Of a stretch of 49,033 nucleotides of DNA, positions 33,068-40,831 are shown piece by piece. The notes beneath the pieces are model-generated. The model ran no database searches. It worked only from the letters and a program-made list of their open reading frames with translations, and was not told the DNA's origin. The position numbers and the translations under genes were made by a program. The number at the start of each line of letters is the position of its first letter. Within the stretch, counting starts at the first letter, position 1. This DNA is from Bacteroidales bacterium UBA1757 (lineage in GTDB: Bacteria; Bacteroidota; Bacteroidia; Bacteroidales; UBA1402): NCBI GenBank assembly GCA_002315625.1, contig DCHH01000025.1:1-49033 (forward strand), written 5' to 3'.

Positions 33068-33751
33068 TTACAGTTCCGTGAACTTGTATCCAACGCCTTT
33101 GACAGTAACGATATAGTCCTCTCCGATTTTCTCACGGATTTTCCTAATGTGGACATCAATGGTACGGTCGCCGACCACAAGGCGGTTGCCCCAAACCAGA
33201 CGGAAAATATCCTCACGTGTAAATACCTTATCGGGCTTTGAGGAGAGCAGCATGAGCAGCTCGAACTCCTTGCGCGGCATGACGATTTCGCGGCCATCGA
33301 CAAAAACCATGTAGCGTTCACGGTCAATCATGAACCCCTTAGAAGGAACCTGCGACACAGCATGGGCGTAAGGCTTAAGGATGCGTGAAATACGCTGGTT
33401 GATAAGGTTCACATTGGTATCGCGAGTACCGAACTCATCAACACCAGCCATAAAAAGGGTCCACTGCTCTTCGAAGTTCTTGTTGTTGTCAATGAGAAAG
33501 TACAGTTCGAAATTGGTTTCGTCCTTGATTTTCTTGATTTTCTTGCAGAATTCAAGCGCACGGGCATCGTCCGACGGGGTGTCGATGACAACCAAGCACG
33601 GATTTTCGTCAACCACATAGTCAACGGCCTTCTGCACGTTGTTGGTAATCTCATGAGTAATACACGACTCCGCGAGGTAGTCATTGAGCTGAGAGGCTAT
33701 GGCAGCCGTCTTGGCTGAAAAAATCAGCACACAATTGTTTAAAATTTTCAT
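33068..33751 (-). CDS. OmpR-type DNA-binding regulator with degenerate receiver domain
   Basis: The 227-residue protein has a receiver-like N-terminal domain (about 1-125) and a canonical OmpR/PhoB winged helix (about 133-225: MPRKEFELLMLL, TIDVHIRKIREKIG, TVKGVGYKF). In the receiver only the acceptor-position Asp57 (VVID) is kept. The acidic pair after beta-1 is replaced by FSAK, the Thr/Ser after beta-4 reads LID, and the Lys of the KP motif reads TRD. Ordinary phosphorylation is therefore doubtful. No histidine kinase lies nearby, so it is an orphan. Flanking terminators and its own promoter make it monocistronic. Its regulon is unknown. Confidence 0.88.
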   Translation of the reverse strand: MKILNNCVLIFSAKTAAIASQLNDYLAESCITHEITNNVQKAVDYVVDENPCLVVIDTPSDDARALEFCKKIKKIKDETNFELYFLIDNNKNFEEQWTLFMAGVDEFGTRDTNVNLINQRISRILKPYAHAVSQVPSKGFMIDRERYMVFVDGREIVMPRKEFELLMLLSSKPDKVFTREDIFRLVWGNRLVVGDRTIDVHIRKIREKIGEDYIVTVKGVGYKFTEL

Positions 33752-33798
33752 TGTATTGTATCTATTATGATATTAATGACAAAGTAATTTTCTGACCG

Positions 33799-33830
33799 CA
33801 AAAATAACGTGAAGTTTTTTTTGAATCAAG
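33799..33830 (-). promoter_or_regulatory. promoter of the orphan regulator gene
   Basis: On the minus strand TATTTTTG (33806-33799) with CTTG (33830-33827) 20 bp upstream. The leader would be about 45 nt. Confidence 0.5.
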
Positions 33831-33851
33831 AGTTATGTCCATATTTTGTCG

Positions 33852-33859
33852 TATTTTTG
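33852..33859 (+). promoter_or_regulatory. -7 element of tyrS
   Basis: TATTTTTG fits TAnnTTTG; the leader to ATG 33898 is about 35 nt. No good -33 element is visible at the usual distance. Confidence 0.5.
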
Positions 33860-33897
33860 TGGCGGAAATTTCACAAAACACATAAAATTAGATAAAA

Positions 33898-35190
33898 ATG
33901 AATTTTATTGAAGAACTGAAATGGCGAGGCATGATTCACAGTATGATGCCAGGGACGGAAGAAATCCTCAACAAAGAGATGGTCACCGCATACGTCGGCA
34001 TCGACCCGACCGCCGACTCGCTGCATATCGGTCATCTCTGCGGCATTATGATGCTGCGTCACTTGCAGCGTTGCGGCCATAAGCCCCTTGCCCTCATCGG
34101 CGGTGCCACCGGCATGATTGGCGACCCCAGCGGCAAGAGCCAGGAACGTAATCTGCTCAATGAAGAGACCCTTCGTCACAATGTGGAATGCATCAAGAAG
34201 CAGCTCAGTCATTTCCTGGATTTCGACAGCGATGCCCCAAACCATGCTGAGCTGGTCAACAATTATGACTGGATGAAGAATTTCACTTTCCTCGACTTCG
34301 CACGCGAAATCGGCAAGCACATTACGGTCAACTACATGATGGCCAAGGATTCTGTCCAGAAGCGTCTGAACGGTGAAGCCCGTGACGGTCTTTCATTCAC
34401 CGAATTCACCTACCAGCTGCTCCAGGGATACGATTTCCTTTACCTCAATGAGCATAAAAACTGCAAGTTGCAGATGGGTGGAAGCGACCAGTGGGGTAAC
34501 ATCACCACGGGTGCCGAACTCATCCGTCGCACCTCCGGAAACGAAGTCTATGCCCTTACCTGCCCCCTCATCACAAAGGCTGACGGCGGCAAGTTCGGCA
34601 AAACCGAGAGCGGCAATGTATGGCTTAGCCCTGAATATACTTCACCTTATACATTCTATCAGTTCTGGCTGAATGTAAGCGACGAAGATGCTGCCAAGTA
34701 CATAAAGATTTTCACTTCCCTTCCTAAGGATGAAATCGATGCCCTCATCACTGAACACGCCGAAGCTCCTCACCTCCGCCTGCTCCAGAAGCGTCTGGCC
34801 AAGGAAGTCACAGTTATGGTTCACAGCGAGGAAGACTACAATGCAGCCGTCGAGGCAAGCGGTATCCTCTTTGGAAACAATACGCATGATGCCCTTATGA
34901 AGCTCGACGAACGGATGCTGCTGGCCATTATGGACGGTGTTCCCCAATTCGAAGTTTCCCGCGATGCCATTGCAGCCGGTATCCGCTGTGTTGACCTGCT
35001 CACCGACCAGGCAGCAGTCTTCCCCTCCAAGGGCGAGATGCGCAAGATGTCACAAGGCGGCGGTGTATCCATTAATAAGGAGAAACTTGATGCCTTCGAC
35101 CAGACAATCGATGCCTCATACCTACTGAACGGCAAATACATCGTGGCCCAAAAAGGCAAAAAGAACTACTATCTGCTTATCGCGAAATAA
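33898..35190 (+). CDS. tyrS: tyrosyl-tRNA synthetase
   Basis: The 430-residue class I synthetase charges tRNA-Tyr. HIGH is at 43-46 and the KMSKS-type loop reads KFGKT at 232-236. The MGGSDQWGNI stretch at about 193-202 is the tyrosine/ATP pocket signature of bacterial TyrRS. A C-terminal S4-like RNA-binding domain follows (about 355-430). Length matches E. coli TyrS (424). It is monocistronic, with its own -7 element, and is followed by the tRNA-Gln gene. I see no T-box (not expected in this phylum). Confidence 0.97.
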   Translation: MNFIEELKWRGMIHSMMPGTEEILNKEMVTAYVGIDPTADSLHIGHLCGIMMLRHLQRCGHKPLALIGGATGMIGDPSGKSQERNLLNEETLRHNVECIKKQLSHFLDFDSDAPNHAELVNNYDWMKNFTFLDFAREIGKHITVNYMMAKDSVQKRLNGEARDGLSFTEFTYQLLQGYDFLYLNEHKNCKLQMGGSDQWGNITTGAELIRRTSGNEVYALTCPLITKADGGKFGKTESGNVWLSPEYTSPYTFYQFWLNVSDEDAAKYIKIFTSLPKDEIDALITEHAEAPHLRLLQKRLAKEVTVMVHSEEDYNAAVEASGILFGNNTHDALMKLDERMLLAIMDGVPQFEVSRDAIAAGIRCVDLLTDQAAVFPSKGEMRKMSQGGGVSINKEKLDAFDQTIDASYLLNGKYIVAQKGKKNYYLLIAK

Positions 35191-35230
35191 TTTTTTGGCA
35201 TGATATTGCGAAGGTGAGCATTTTTTCGCT

Positions 35231-35238
35231 TACCTTTG
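35231..35238 (+). promoter_or_regulatory. -7 element of the tRNA-Gln gene
   Basis: TACCTTTG is a consensus -7 element 30 bp before the mature tRNA 5' end. A TTG at 35206-35208, 22 bp upstream, is a weak -33. Confidence 0.6.
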
Positions 35239-35268
35239 CGGCGCTTTTGTAAGGAAAGCGTTTAGGAT

Positions 35269-35339
35269 TGTCCAATGGTGTAATGGTAGCACTGCAGTTT
35301 TTGGTACTGCCTGTGGTGGTTCGAATCCGCCTTGGACAA
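35269..35339 (+). tRNA. tRNA-Gln (anticodon TTG)
   Basis: A 71-nt cloverleaf fits. The acceptor stem is TGTCCAA with TTGGACA and discriminator A at 35339. The anticodon stem GCAGT/ACTGC encloses a 7-nt loop with anticodon TTG at 35301-35303. The T arm carries GGTTCGAATCC. CCA is not encoded. It has its own promoter and a strong 3' trailer hairpin. It decodes CAA and, by wobble, CAG. Confidence 0.95.
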
Positions 35340-35370
35340 CAAGAGAGAGGCCACAGCCTCTCTCTTGTTG
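35337..35370 (+). terminator. perfect hairpin overlapping the tRNA-Gln 3' end
   Basis: CAACAAGAGAGAGGC (35337-35351) and its exact complement (35356-35370) enclose a 4-nt loop. The 5' arm uses the last three nucleotides of the mature tRNA. No clear T-run follows, so it may be a processing or protective trailer rather than a classic terminator. Confidence 0.55.
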
Positions 35371-35390
35371 TCTGCCCTTGTCTATCCCCC

Positions 35391-35425
35391 AAATCAGCGT
35401 TGCTGATTTCGCCCCCAAAGGGGGC
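35391..35425. repeat. two adjacent short palindromes (REP-like)
   Basis: AAATCAGC/GCTGATTT with a 3-nt loop (35391-35409) is followed 1 bp later by GCCCCC-AAA-GGGGGC (35411-35425). The pair stands in the non-coding space between tRNA-Gln and argR. The shape resembles short dispersed palindromic elements of intergenic regions; only one copy is in this window. Confidence 0.45.
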
Positions 35426-35471
35426 TGCTTAGTCCCATCTTCAAACTTCATCGCTGTTATCTTTAGGCGAA

Positions 35472-35506
35472 TGCATAATATGCAAAATCCTATTGATTTT
35501 TATGCA
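35472..35506 (+). promoter_or_regulatory. two putative ArgR boxes upstream of argR
   Basis: TGCATAATATGCA (35472-35484) is a palindrome around a central base. About 21 bp further on (centre to centre), TTGATTTTTATGCAA shares the TATGCA half-site (35501-35506). Tandem AT-rich palindromes one to two helical turns apart are how ArgR hexamers bind in other bacteria. They lie just upstream of the argR -33 element, suggesting autoregulation. This is inference. Confidence 0.42.
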
Positions 35507-35512
35507 AAAATA

Positions 35513-35544
35513 TTTGGCCGGGTAAAAAATTATGTATAATTTTG
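35513..35544 (+). promoter_or_regulatory. promoter of argR
   Basis: TTTG at 35513-35516, a 20-bp spacer and TAATTTTG at 35537-35544 match the consensus. A palindrome ATTAT-GT-ATAAT (35529-35540) overlaps the -7 element. The promoter excludes the in-frame ATG at 35542 as a start. Confidence 0.75.
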
Positions 35545-35589
35545 CACCGTTTTTTGAATAACATTCACAATCGAAATAAACCAAACCCG

Positions 35590-36072
35590 ATGAAGAACAA
35601 ATCCAACCGTCTGAAAAGTATCCGTAAAATCGTGCATGAGAGCAAGATCGGAAGTCAGGAAGAATTACTCCAGTACCTTTCTCAAGAGGGATTTGCCTTG
35701 ACACAGGCCACCTTGTCGAGAGACCTTAAACAATTGAAAATTGCAAAGATGCCCGACTATGAAGGCGGGTATATCTATGTACTGCCCGAAGAGAACTCAC
35801 CGCTAGGCAAGACCGCACGGATGAAGGCTCCTGATTCACATTTTGTATCTGCCGGATATCTGTCGCTCGATTTTTGCGGCCAGTTCGCCGTAGTCAAGAC
35901 CAAGCCGGCATACGCTGGAGGTATTGCGGCCGAAATCGACCGCCGCTGCTCGACAAAGAACATTCTGGGCACAATAGCTGGCGATGACACCATCCTTGTT
36001 ATTCCCAAAGACGGACTGGAGCGTCGCAAAATCATGAAGACACTAGCAGAAGTATTACCAATAAACATATAA
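35590..36072 (+). CDS. argR: arginine repressor ArgR
   Basis: The 160-residue repressor has an N-terminal winged helix (about 1-75; SQEELLQYLSQEGFALTQAT and LSRDLKQLKI are the recognition region). The C-terminal hexamerisation and arginine-binding domain carries GTIAGDDTILVI near 134-145, where the paired Asp contact L-arginine. ATG 35590 was chosen because the promoter lies between it and the upstream in-frame ATG. The gene heads the arginine cluster, and the GNAT gene follows 26 bp later. It should repress this cluster, and itself, when arginine is plentiful. Confidence 0.93.
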   Translation: MKNKSNRLKSIRKIVHESKIGSQEELLQYLSQEGFALTQATLSRDLKQLKIAKMPDYEGGYIYVLPEENSPLGKTARMKAPDSHFVSAGYLSLDFCGQFAVVKTKPAYAGGIAAEIDRRCSTKNILGTIAGDDTILVIPKDGLERRKIMKTLAEVLPINI

Positions 36073-36098
36073 AAGTCCTTTATAAACACCTTATTATA

Positions 36099-36656
36099 AT
36101 GGAAGAGAAAAATGAAATCGAGGTGATGGTGGCAAATGAATCACATCTGCCATACGTTGACACCATCCTGACGACAATCGCCGAAGCGGCGAAGGTCAGG
36201 GGAACGGGCATCGCCAAGCGTACCCATGAATACGTAGCACAGAAGATGCTCGAGGGGAAAGCCATCATCGCCATGGACGGAAACAAGTTTGCAGGTTTCT
36301 GTTACATCGAAAGCTGGGGCGACAAGCATTTTGTTGCCAATTCGGGACTGATTGTCGTACCCGATTACCGCGGTCAGGGTCTGGCCAAACGAATCAAGAA
36401 AAAAGCCTTTGAGCTCTCACGCGAACGTTTCCCTCAGGCAAAGCTTTTCGGTCTGACAACCGGTGCAGCCGTTATGAAAATCAACAACGAACTGGGCTAC
36501 CGTCCTGTCACTTTCGCCGAACTTACAGATGACGAAGCATTCTGGAAAGGCTGCCAAAGCTGTGTGAACTACCCGATTCTGGTTGACAAGAACCGACGTT
36601 TCTGTATGTGCACAGCCATGCTATACGACCCAGAGGAGCATAAAGAAAACAAATAA
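36099..36656 (+). CDS. GNAT acyltransferase, candidate N-acylglutamate synthase
   Basis: The 185-residue protein has a GNAT fold. The acyl-CoA pyrophosphate loop RGQGLAKR lies at 91-98 after the beta-4 strand LIVVPDY, and the NNELGYRP motif at 129-136. The C-terminus carries four Cys in a CX2C-X13-CXC array (152, 155, 169, 171), which could bind a metal. It lies between argR and argG and should be coregulated. No argA or argJ is in the window, so this is a good candidate for glutamate N-acylation, the first step of the pathway, perhaps with succinyl-CoA. The family assignment is firm, the substrate inferred. Confidence 0.82.
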   Translation: MEEKNEIEVMVANESHLPYVDTILTTIAEAAKVRGTGIAKRTHEYVAQKMLEGKAIIAMDGNKFAGFCYIESWGDKHFVANSGLIVVPDYRGQGLAKRIKKKAFELSRERFPQAKLFGLTTGAAVMKINNELGYRPVTFAELTDDEAFWKGCQSCVNYPILVDKNRRFCMCTAMLYDPEEHKENK

Positions 36657-36695
36657 AAGACTATAAAAGACGAAGATTTTATCATTCTGAAAATC

Positions 36696-37910
36696 ATGAA
36701 AGAAAAAGTAGTACTGGCATTCAGTGGTGGATTGGACACATCATTCTGTGTAAAATATCTGACTGAAGAAAAAGGATACGAAGTATATACAGCCATCGCC
36801 AACACAGGCGGATTCAGCGATGAGGAACTGGCGGTCATCGAGCAGAAAGCCTACAAGCTCGGAGCAAAGCAGCACGTCACGCTTGATATTACACGCGATT
36901 ATTACGAGAAGAGCATCAAGTATATGGTGTTCGGCAACATACTGCGTAACGGCACATACCCGATTTCGGTAAGTTCCGAGCGCACCTTCCAAGCCATAGC
37001 CATCATCAACTATGCAAAAAAGATAGGCGCAAAATATGTCGCCCACGGCAGTACTGGTGCAGGTAACGACCAGGTCCGTTTCGACCTCACCTTCCAGATT
37101 CTTGCCCCGGAAATCGGCATCATCACCCCGACCCGCGACATGATTCTGACACGCGACTATGAAATTAACTACCTCAAGGAGCACGGCTATGTGGCCGACT
37201 TCAAGAAGATGGAATACTCCATCAATAAGGGCCTTTGGGGTACATCCATAGGTGGAAAGGAGACGTTGAAATCAAATCAGACCCTCCCCGAGGAGGCATA
37301 CCCTTCACAAATCGTAAAGAACGGGAGCGAAAAGATGACCATCACCTTCGAAAAGGGTGAAATTGCGGCCGTTAATGGCGAAAAGTTTGAGAATCAAGTT
37401 GATGCCATCCGCAAGGTCGAGGTCATAGGCTCTGCATACGGCATCGGACGTGATATGCATATCGGCGATACCATCATCGGTATTAAGGGTCGTGTAGGCT
37501 TCGAAGCTGCCGGTCCGCTGCTCATTATCAACGCCCATAAAATGCTTGAGAAGCACTGCCTGACCAAATGGCAGCAGTACTGGAAAGACCAGATAGGCAC
37601 ATGGTACGGTATGTTTCTGCACGAGGCCCAGTACCTTGATCCCGTCATGCGCGACATGGAAGCCTTCCTGCAGCATTCACAGGAGAACGTCAACGGAACA
37701 GTCTCTATTGAACTTCGTCCACGCTGCTACACCCTTATCGGCGTTGAAAGCGACTACGACCTGATGAAGACCGACTTCGGCGAGTATGGCGAAGTGAACA
37801 AAGCATGGGATGCCAACGATATGAAAGGCTTCACCAAGATTCTCGGCAACCAGATGAAGATTTACTACAACGTACAGAAACGCGTTGGAAAAGGTCTTGA
37901 AAATGATTAA
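36696..37910 (+). CDS. argG: argininosuccinate synthase
   Basis: The 404-residue enzyme joins citrulline and aspartate using ATP. The P-loop for ATP pyrophosphate release, SGGLDTS, is at 10-16. The GNDQVRFDLTF stretch near 123-133 and the SVSSERTF region near 90-97 resemble binding sites of the family. Length fits the bacterial enzyme (about 400). It overlaps argC by 8 bp, so the two are translationally coupled. Confidence 0.97.
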   Translation: MKEKVVLAFSGGLDTSFCVKYLTEEKGYEVYTAIANTGGFSDEELAVIEQKAYKLGAKQHVTLDITRDYYEKSIKYMVFGNILRNGTYPISVSSERTFQAIAIINYAKKIGAKYVAHGSTGAGNDQVRFDLTFQILAPEIGIITPTRDMILTRDYEINYLKEHGYVADFKKMEYSINKGLWGTSIGGKETLKSNQTLPEEAYPSQIVKNGSEKMTITFEKGEIAAVNGEKFENQVDAIRKVEVIGSAYGIGRDMHIGDTIIGIKGRVGFEAAGPLLIINAHKMLEKHCLTKWQQYWKDQIGTWYGMFLHEAQYLDPVMRDMEAFLQHSQENVNGTVSIELRPRCYTLIGVESDYDLMKTDFGEYGEVNKAWDANDMKGFTKILGNQMKIYYNVQKRVGKGLEND

Positions 37911-38874
37911 TGTCGGCATCATAGGCGGTGCCGGCTACACCGCAGGAGAACTGATCCGGCTGCTTGTGAACCATCCTCAGGCGAATATTGTCTTTGTCAA
38001 CAGTTCAAGCAATGCAGGCAATGCCGTGGCCTCGGTACATGGCGGTCTGACGGGAGAGTGTGATTTGCTCTTCACCGACCAGCTGCCTCTTGAGAGTATC
38101 GATGTCCTGTTTCTCTGTTCAGCCCACGGCGACAGCCGGAGGTTTTTGGAAGAGCATCAAGTACTGGAGAAATACCCGTCACTGAAAATAATTGACCTTG
38201 CACAGGACTACCGCGACGAAAGCAACGGGTTTGTCTATGGCTTGCCGGAAAAGAACCGTGAGCGTATTGCCAAGTCATCACGGCTGGCCAATCCAGGCTG
38301 TTTTGCCACCTGCATCCAGTTGGCATTGCTTCCTTTGGCCGCTGCCGGTCTGCTTGAAGATGAAGTGCATATACAGGCCATAACCGGCTCGACAGGGGCA
38401 GGAGTAAAACCTTCTGCTACATCTCATTTCAGCTGGCGCAATGACAACATATCTGTCTATAAAGCCTTCCAGCATCAGCACCTTATAGAGATTGGCCGCA
38501 ACCTGCGCCTGCTGCAGCCCGACTTTGACAAGGACATCAATTTTGTTCCAATGCGTGGCGACTTTGCCCGCGGCATATTTGCATCTGTATATACCCGCTG
38601 CAAGTTATCCCAGGAGGAAGCCGGGAAACTGTACAAGGACTACTACAAATCAGCCGCATTTACCTTTGTCACCCCCGACAACATTGATATGAAACAGGTT
38701 GTCAACACCAACAAGGCACTTGTCCATGTGGAAAAACACGGCGACAAGCTTCTCGTTCTTTCAACCATTGACAACCTGTTGAAGGGTGCTTCCGGTCAGG
38801 CAGTCCAAAACATGAACCTTATGTTCGGCCTGGAAGAAAAGACCGGACTGAGACTTAAGAACATTGCATTCTAA
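37903..38874 (+). CDS. argC: N-acyl-gamma-glutamyl-phosphate reductase
   Basis: The 323-residue NADPH enzyme makes the N-acylglutamate semialdehyde of the arginine pathway. The Rossmann loop GIIGGAGYTAGEL is at 5-17 and the catalytic Cys133 in ANPGCFATC. ATG 37903 lies inside the argG stop region (8-bp overlap); an in-frame ATG at 37885 is less likely. In this organism the acyl group is probably succinyl (see ArgF'). A small hairpin lies in the 35 bp before argD. Confidence 0.95.
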   Translation: MINVGIIGGAGYTAGELIRLLVNHPQANIVFVNSSSNAGNAVASVHGGLTGECDLLFTDQLPLESIDVLFLCSAHGDSRRFLEEHQVLEKYPSLKIIDLAQDYRDESNGFVYGLPEKNRERIAKSSRLANPGCFATCIQLALLPLAAAGLLEDEVHIQAITGSTGAGVKPSATSHFSWRNDNISVYKAFQHQHLIEIGRNLRLLQPDFDKDINFVPMRGDFARGIFASVYTRCKLSQEEAGKLYKDYYKSAAFTFVTPDNIDMKQVVNTNKALVHVEKHGDKLLVLSTIDNLLKGASGQAVQNMNLMFGLEEKTGLRLKNIAF

Positions 38875-38876
38875 CA

Positions 38877-38895
38877 GGCTTTTTGGTTAAAAGCC
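38877..38895 (+). other. small hairpin between argC and argD
   Basis: GGCTTTT pairs with AAAAGCC across a 5-nt loop. No T-run follows, so it is not a clear terminator; it could affect mRNA stability or the argC/argD ratio. Confidence 0.3.
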
Positions 38896-38909
38896 GCACA
38901 TTTTAGACC

Positions 38910-40037
38910 ATGAATCTGTTTGACGTATATCCCCTTTTTGACGTAAATATCGTTAGAGGTAAGGGCTGCCATGTCTGGGATGACAAAGGGCAGGAATATC
39001 TGGATTTATATGGAGGTCATGCCGTTATCTCAATCGGCCACGCCCATCCGCACTATGTTGATATGATTTCCAAGCAGGTTGCTACACTTGGATTCTACTC
39101 CAACTCCGTCAGGAACGGCCTGCAAGTGCAATTAGCAGAACGTCTCGGAAAAGCCTGCGGCTACGAGGACTATTCGCTCTTCTTAGTCAACTCAGGGGCC
39201 GAAGCCAACGAAAACGCCCTTAAACTGGCATCATTCCATACAGGAAGGAAAAAGGTGGTGGCTTTCCGCAAAGCTTTCCACGGGCGCACATCGGCAGCAG
39301 TACGGGTTACCGACAATCCCAAGATTGTTGCACCTGTCAATGAGGGCATTGATGTAACATTCCTTCCCCTCAACGACCTTGAGGCCGCCCGCGAAGCACT
39401 ATCTGCAAAGGATGTCTGTGCAGTCATCATAGAAGGAATCATGGGAGTAGGCGGAATACACATCCCCACCCCTGAATTCCTGCAAGGACTCCGCAATCTT
39501 TGCTCAGAAACCGGAACTGTCCTGATTCTGGATGAGATACAGTGCGGTTACGGCCGGAGTGGTAAATTCTTCGCTCACCAGCATGCTGGCATACGGCCGG
39601 ACCTCATCACCGTGGCCAAAGGTATCGGAAACGGATTCCCGATGAGCGGTCTTCTCATCAGTCCCATGTTCAAACCCGTTTATGGTATGCTTGGTACGAC
39701 ATTCGGAGGGAATCATTTGGCCTGTACAGCTGCTCTGGCCGTTCTCGATGTCATGGAGCAGGAACACCTGATTGACAATGCCGCCAAGGTTGGCAACTAC
39801 CTGATGGAAGCCTGCCGCGAGATACCTCAGATCAAGGAGGTCCGCGGTCTTGGACTTATGATCGGACTCGAATTTGAACAGCCGATCAAGGAGTTGCGCC
39901 AGCAGCTTCTCTATCAGGAGCATATCTTCACCGGTGTGAGCGGAACCAATGTCATACGTCTGCTGCCTCCGCTGTGCCTGACCATGAACGAGGCTTCGCA
40001 GTTCGTTTCCACCCTGAAGAAGATTCTCCAAGCCTGA
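38910..40037 (+). CDS. argD: N-acylornithine aminotransferase
   Basis: The 375-residue class III aminotransferase uses pyridoxal phosphate. Lys237 in VAKGIGNGFPMSG forms the Schiff base, and the cofactor Asp lies in LILDEIQCGYGRSGKFF (about 205-221). The substrate-side stretch NSGAEANENALK is at 94-105. In context it turns N-acylglutamate semialdehyde into N-acylornithine, the substrate of the ArgF' enzyme encoded 1.6 kb downstream. truA follows 11 bp later. Confidence 0.93.
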   Translation: MNLFDVYPLFDVNIVRGKGCHVWDDKGQEYLDLYGGHAVISIGHAHPHYVDMISKQVATLGFYSNSVRNGLQVQLAERLGKACGYEDYSLFLVNSGAEANENALKLASFHTGRKKVVAFRKAFHGRTSAAVRVTDNPKIVAPVNEGIDVTFLPLNDLEAAREALSAKDVCAVIIEGIMGVGGIHIPTPEFLQGLRNLCSETGTVLILDEIQCGYGRSGKFFAHQHAGIRPDLITVAKGIGNGFPMSGLLISPMFKPVYGMLGTTFGGNHLACTAALAVLDVMEQEHLIDNAAKVGNYLMEACREIPQIKEVRGLGLMIGLEFEQPIKELRQQLLYQEHIFTGVSGTNVIRLLPPLCLTMNEASQFVSTLKKILQA

Positions 40038-40048
40038 TTATATCATTC

Positions 40049-40801
40049 ATGCCTCGCTACTTCATACGTTTTTCATACGACGGCACAAACTATCACGGCT
40101 GGCAGATTCAGCCAGGTGATATAAGTGTACAGGAGGTCATGACAGAGCGTATGTCGTGCCTGTTCGGAGAGGATTTTTCCCTGACCGGAGCAGGGCGTAC
40201 TGATGCCGGAGTGCACGCGGCAATGATGTGGGCTCACTTTGATTCACCAATGGATATTGAGAACCCTGACACATTAGTCGATAAACTCAACGGAATGTTC
40301 CCTTCGGATATAGCCGTTCAGGAAATCCGTAAAGTCAGGGATGATGCCCATGCCCGTTTTGATGCCGTTTCCCGCACATACGAATATCGGCTTTCGCTGT
40401 GTAAGGACAGTTTTCAAAGGCTCTATTCCACGCCCCTGCACATCATGCCTGACATTCAAGCTATGAACGAGGCTGCCAGAACCTTGTTTAATTACACTGA
40501 CTTTACTTCATTCAGCAAGCTTCACACAGACACCAAAACCAACAATTGCCGTATCATGAAGGCCGACTGGCAGCTAAACGGAAACATGCTGGTGTTCACA
40601 ATTCAGGCTGACCGTTTTCTCAGGAACATGGTCCGCGCCATTGTCGGCACCCTTATGGAGGTCGGGCGCGGCAAGCTCACCGTCGAAGGTTTCCGTGCCA
40701 TCATTGAAAAAAAAGACCGATGCTCAGCAGGCCAGTCCATGCCCCCGCAAGGCCTTTTCCTGACCGAAGTATGTTATCCGCAAGAAATATTCATGCAATA
40801 A
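40049..40801 (+). CDS. truA: tRNA pseudouridine synthase A
   Basis: The 250-residue enzyme modifies uridines 38-40 in the tRNA anticodon stem. The catalytic Asp52 sits in GAGRTDAGVHA (47-57), with FSYDGTNYHGWQ near the N-terminus and FLRNMVRAIVGTL near 193-205. ATG 40049, giving MPRYFIRFSYDG, was chosen over a longer frame inside argD. It is not an arginine gene but is only 11 bp from argD. The PAP2 promoter begins right after its stop. Confidence 0.95.
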   Translation: MPRYFIRFSYDGTNYHGWQIQPGDISVQEVMTERMSCLFGEDFSLTGAGRTDAGVHAAMMWAHFDSPMDIENPDTLVDKLNGMFPSDIAVQEIRKVRDDAHARFDAVSRTYEYRLSLCKDSFQRLYSTPLHIMPDIQAMNEAARTLFNYTDFTSFSKLHTDTKTNNCRIMKADWQLNGNMLVFTIQADRFLRNMVRAIVGTLMEVGRGKLTVEGFRAIIEKKDRCSAGQSMPPQGLFLTEVCYPQEIFMQ

Positions 40802-40804
40802 TAT

Positions 40805-40812
40805 TACCTTTG
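40805..40812 (+). promoter_or_regulatory. -7 element of the PAP2-argF' unit
   Basis: TACCTTTG is a consensus -7 element about 20 nt before the PAP2 ATG. No good -33 is visible. It could also drive argF', which lies 12 bp after the PAP2 gene. Confidence 0.5.
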
Positions 40813-40831
40813 CGCCAATTATTTATGAATC

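Noticed and set aside
35542..35589. ATG 35542 as the start of argR
   Set aside because: It overlaps the -7 element at 35537-35544; ATG 35590 is in frame and gives the usual ArgR length.
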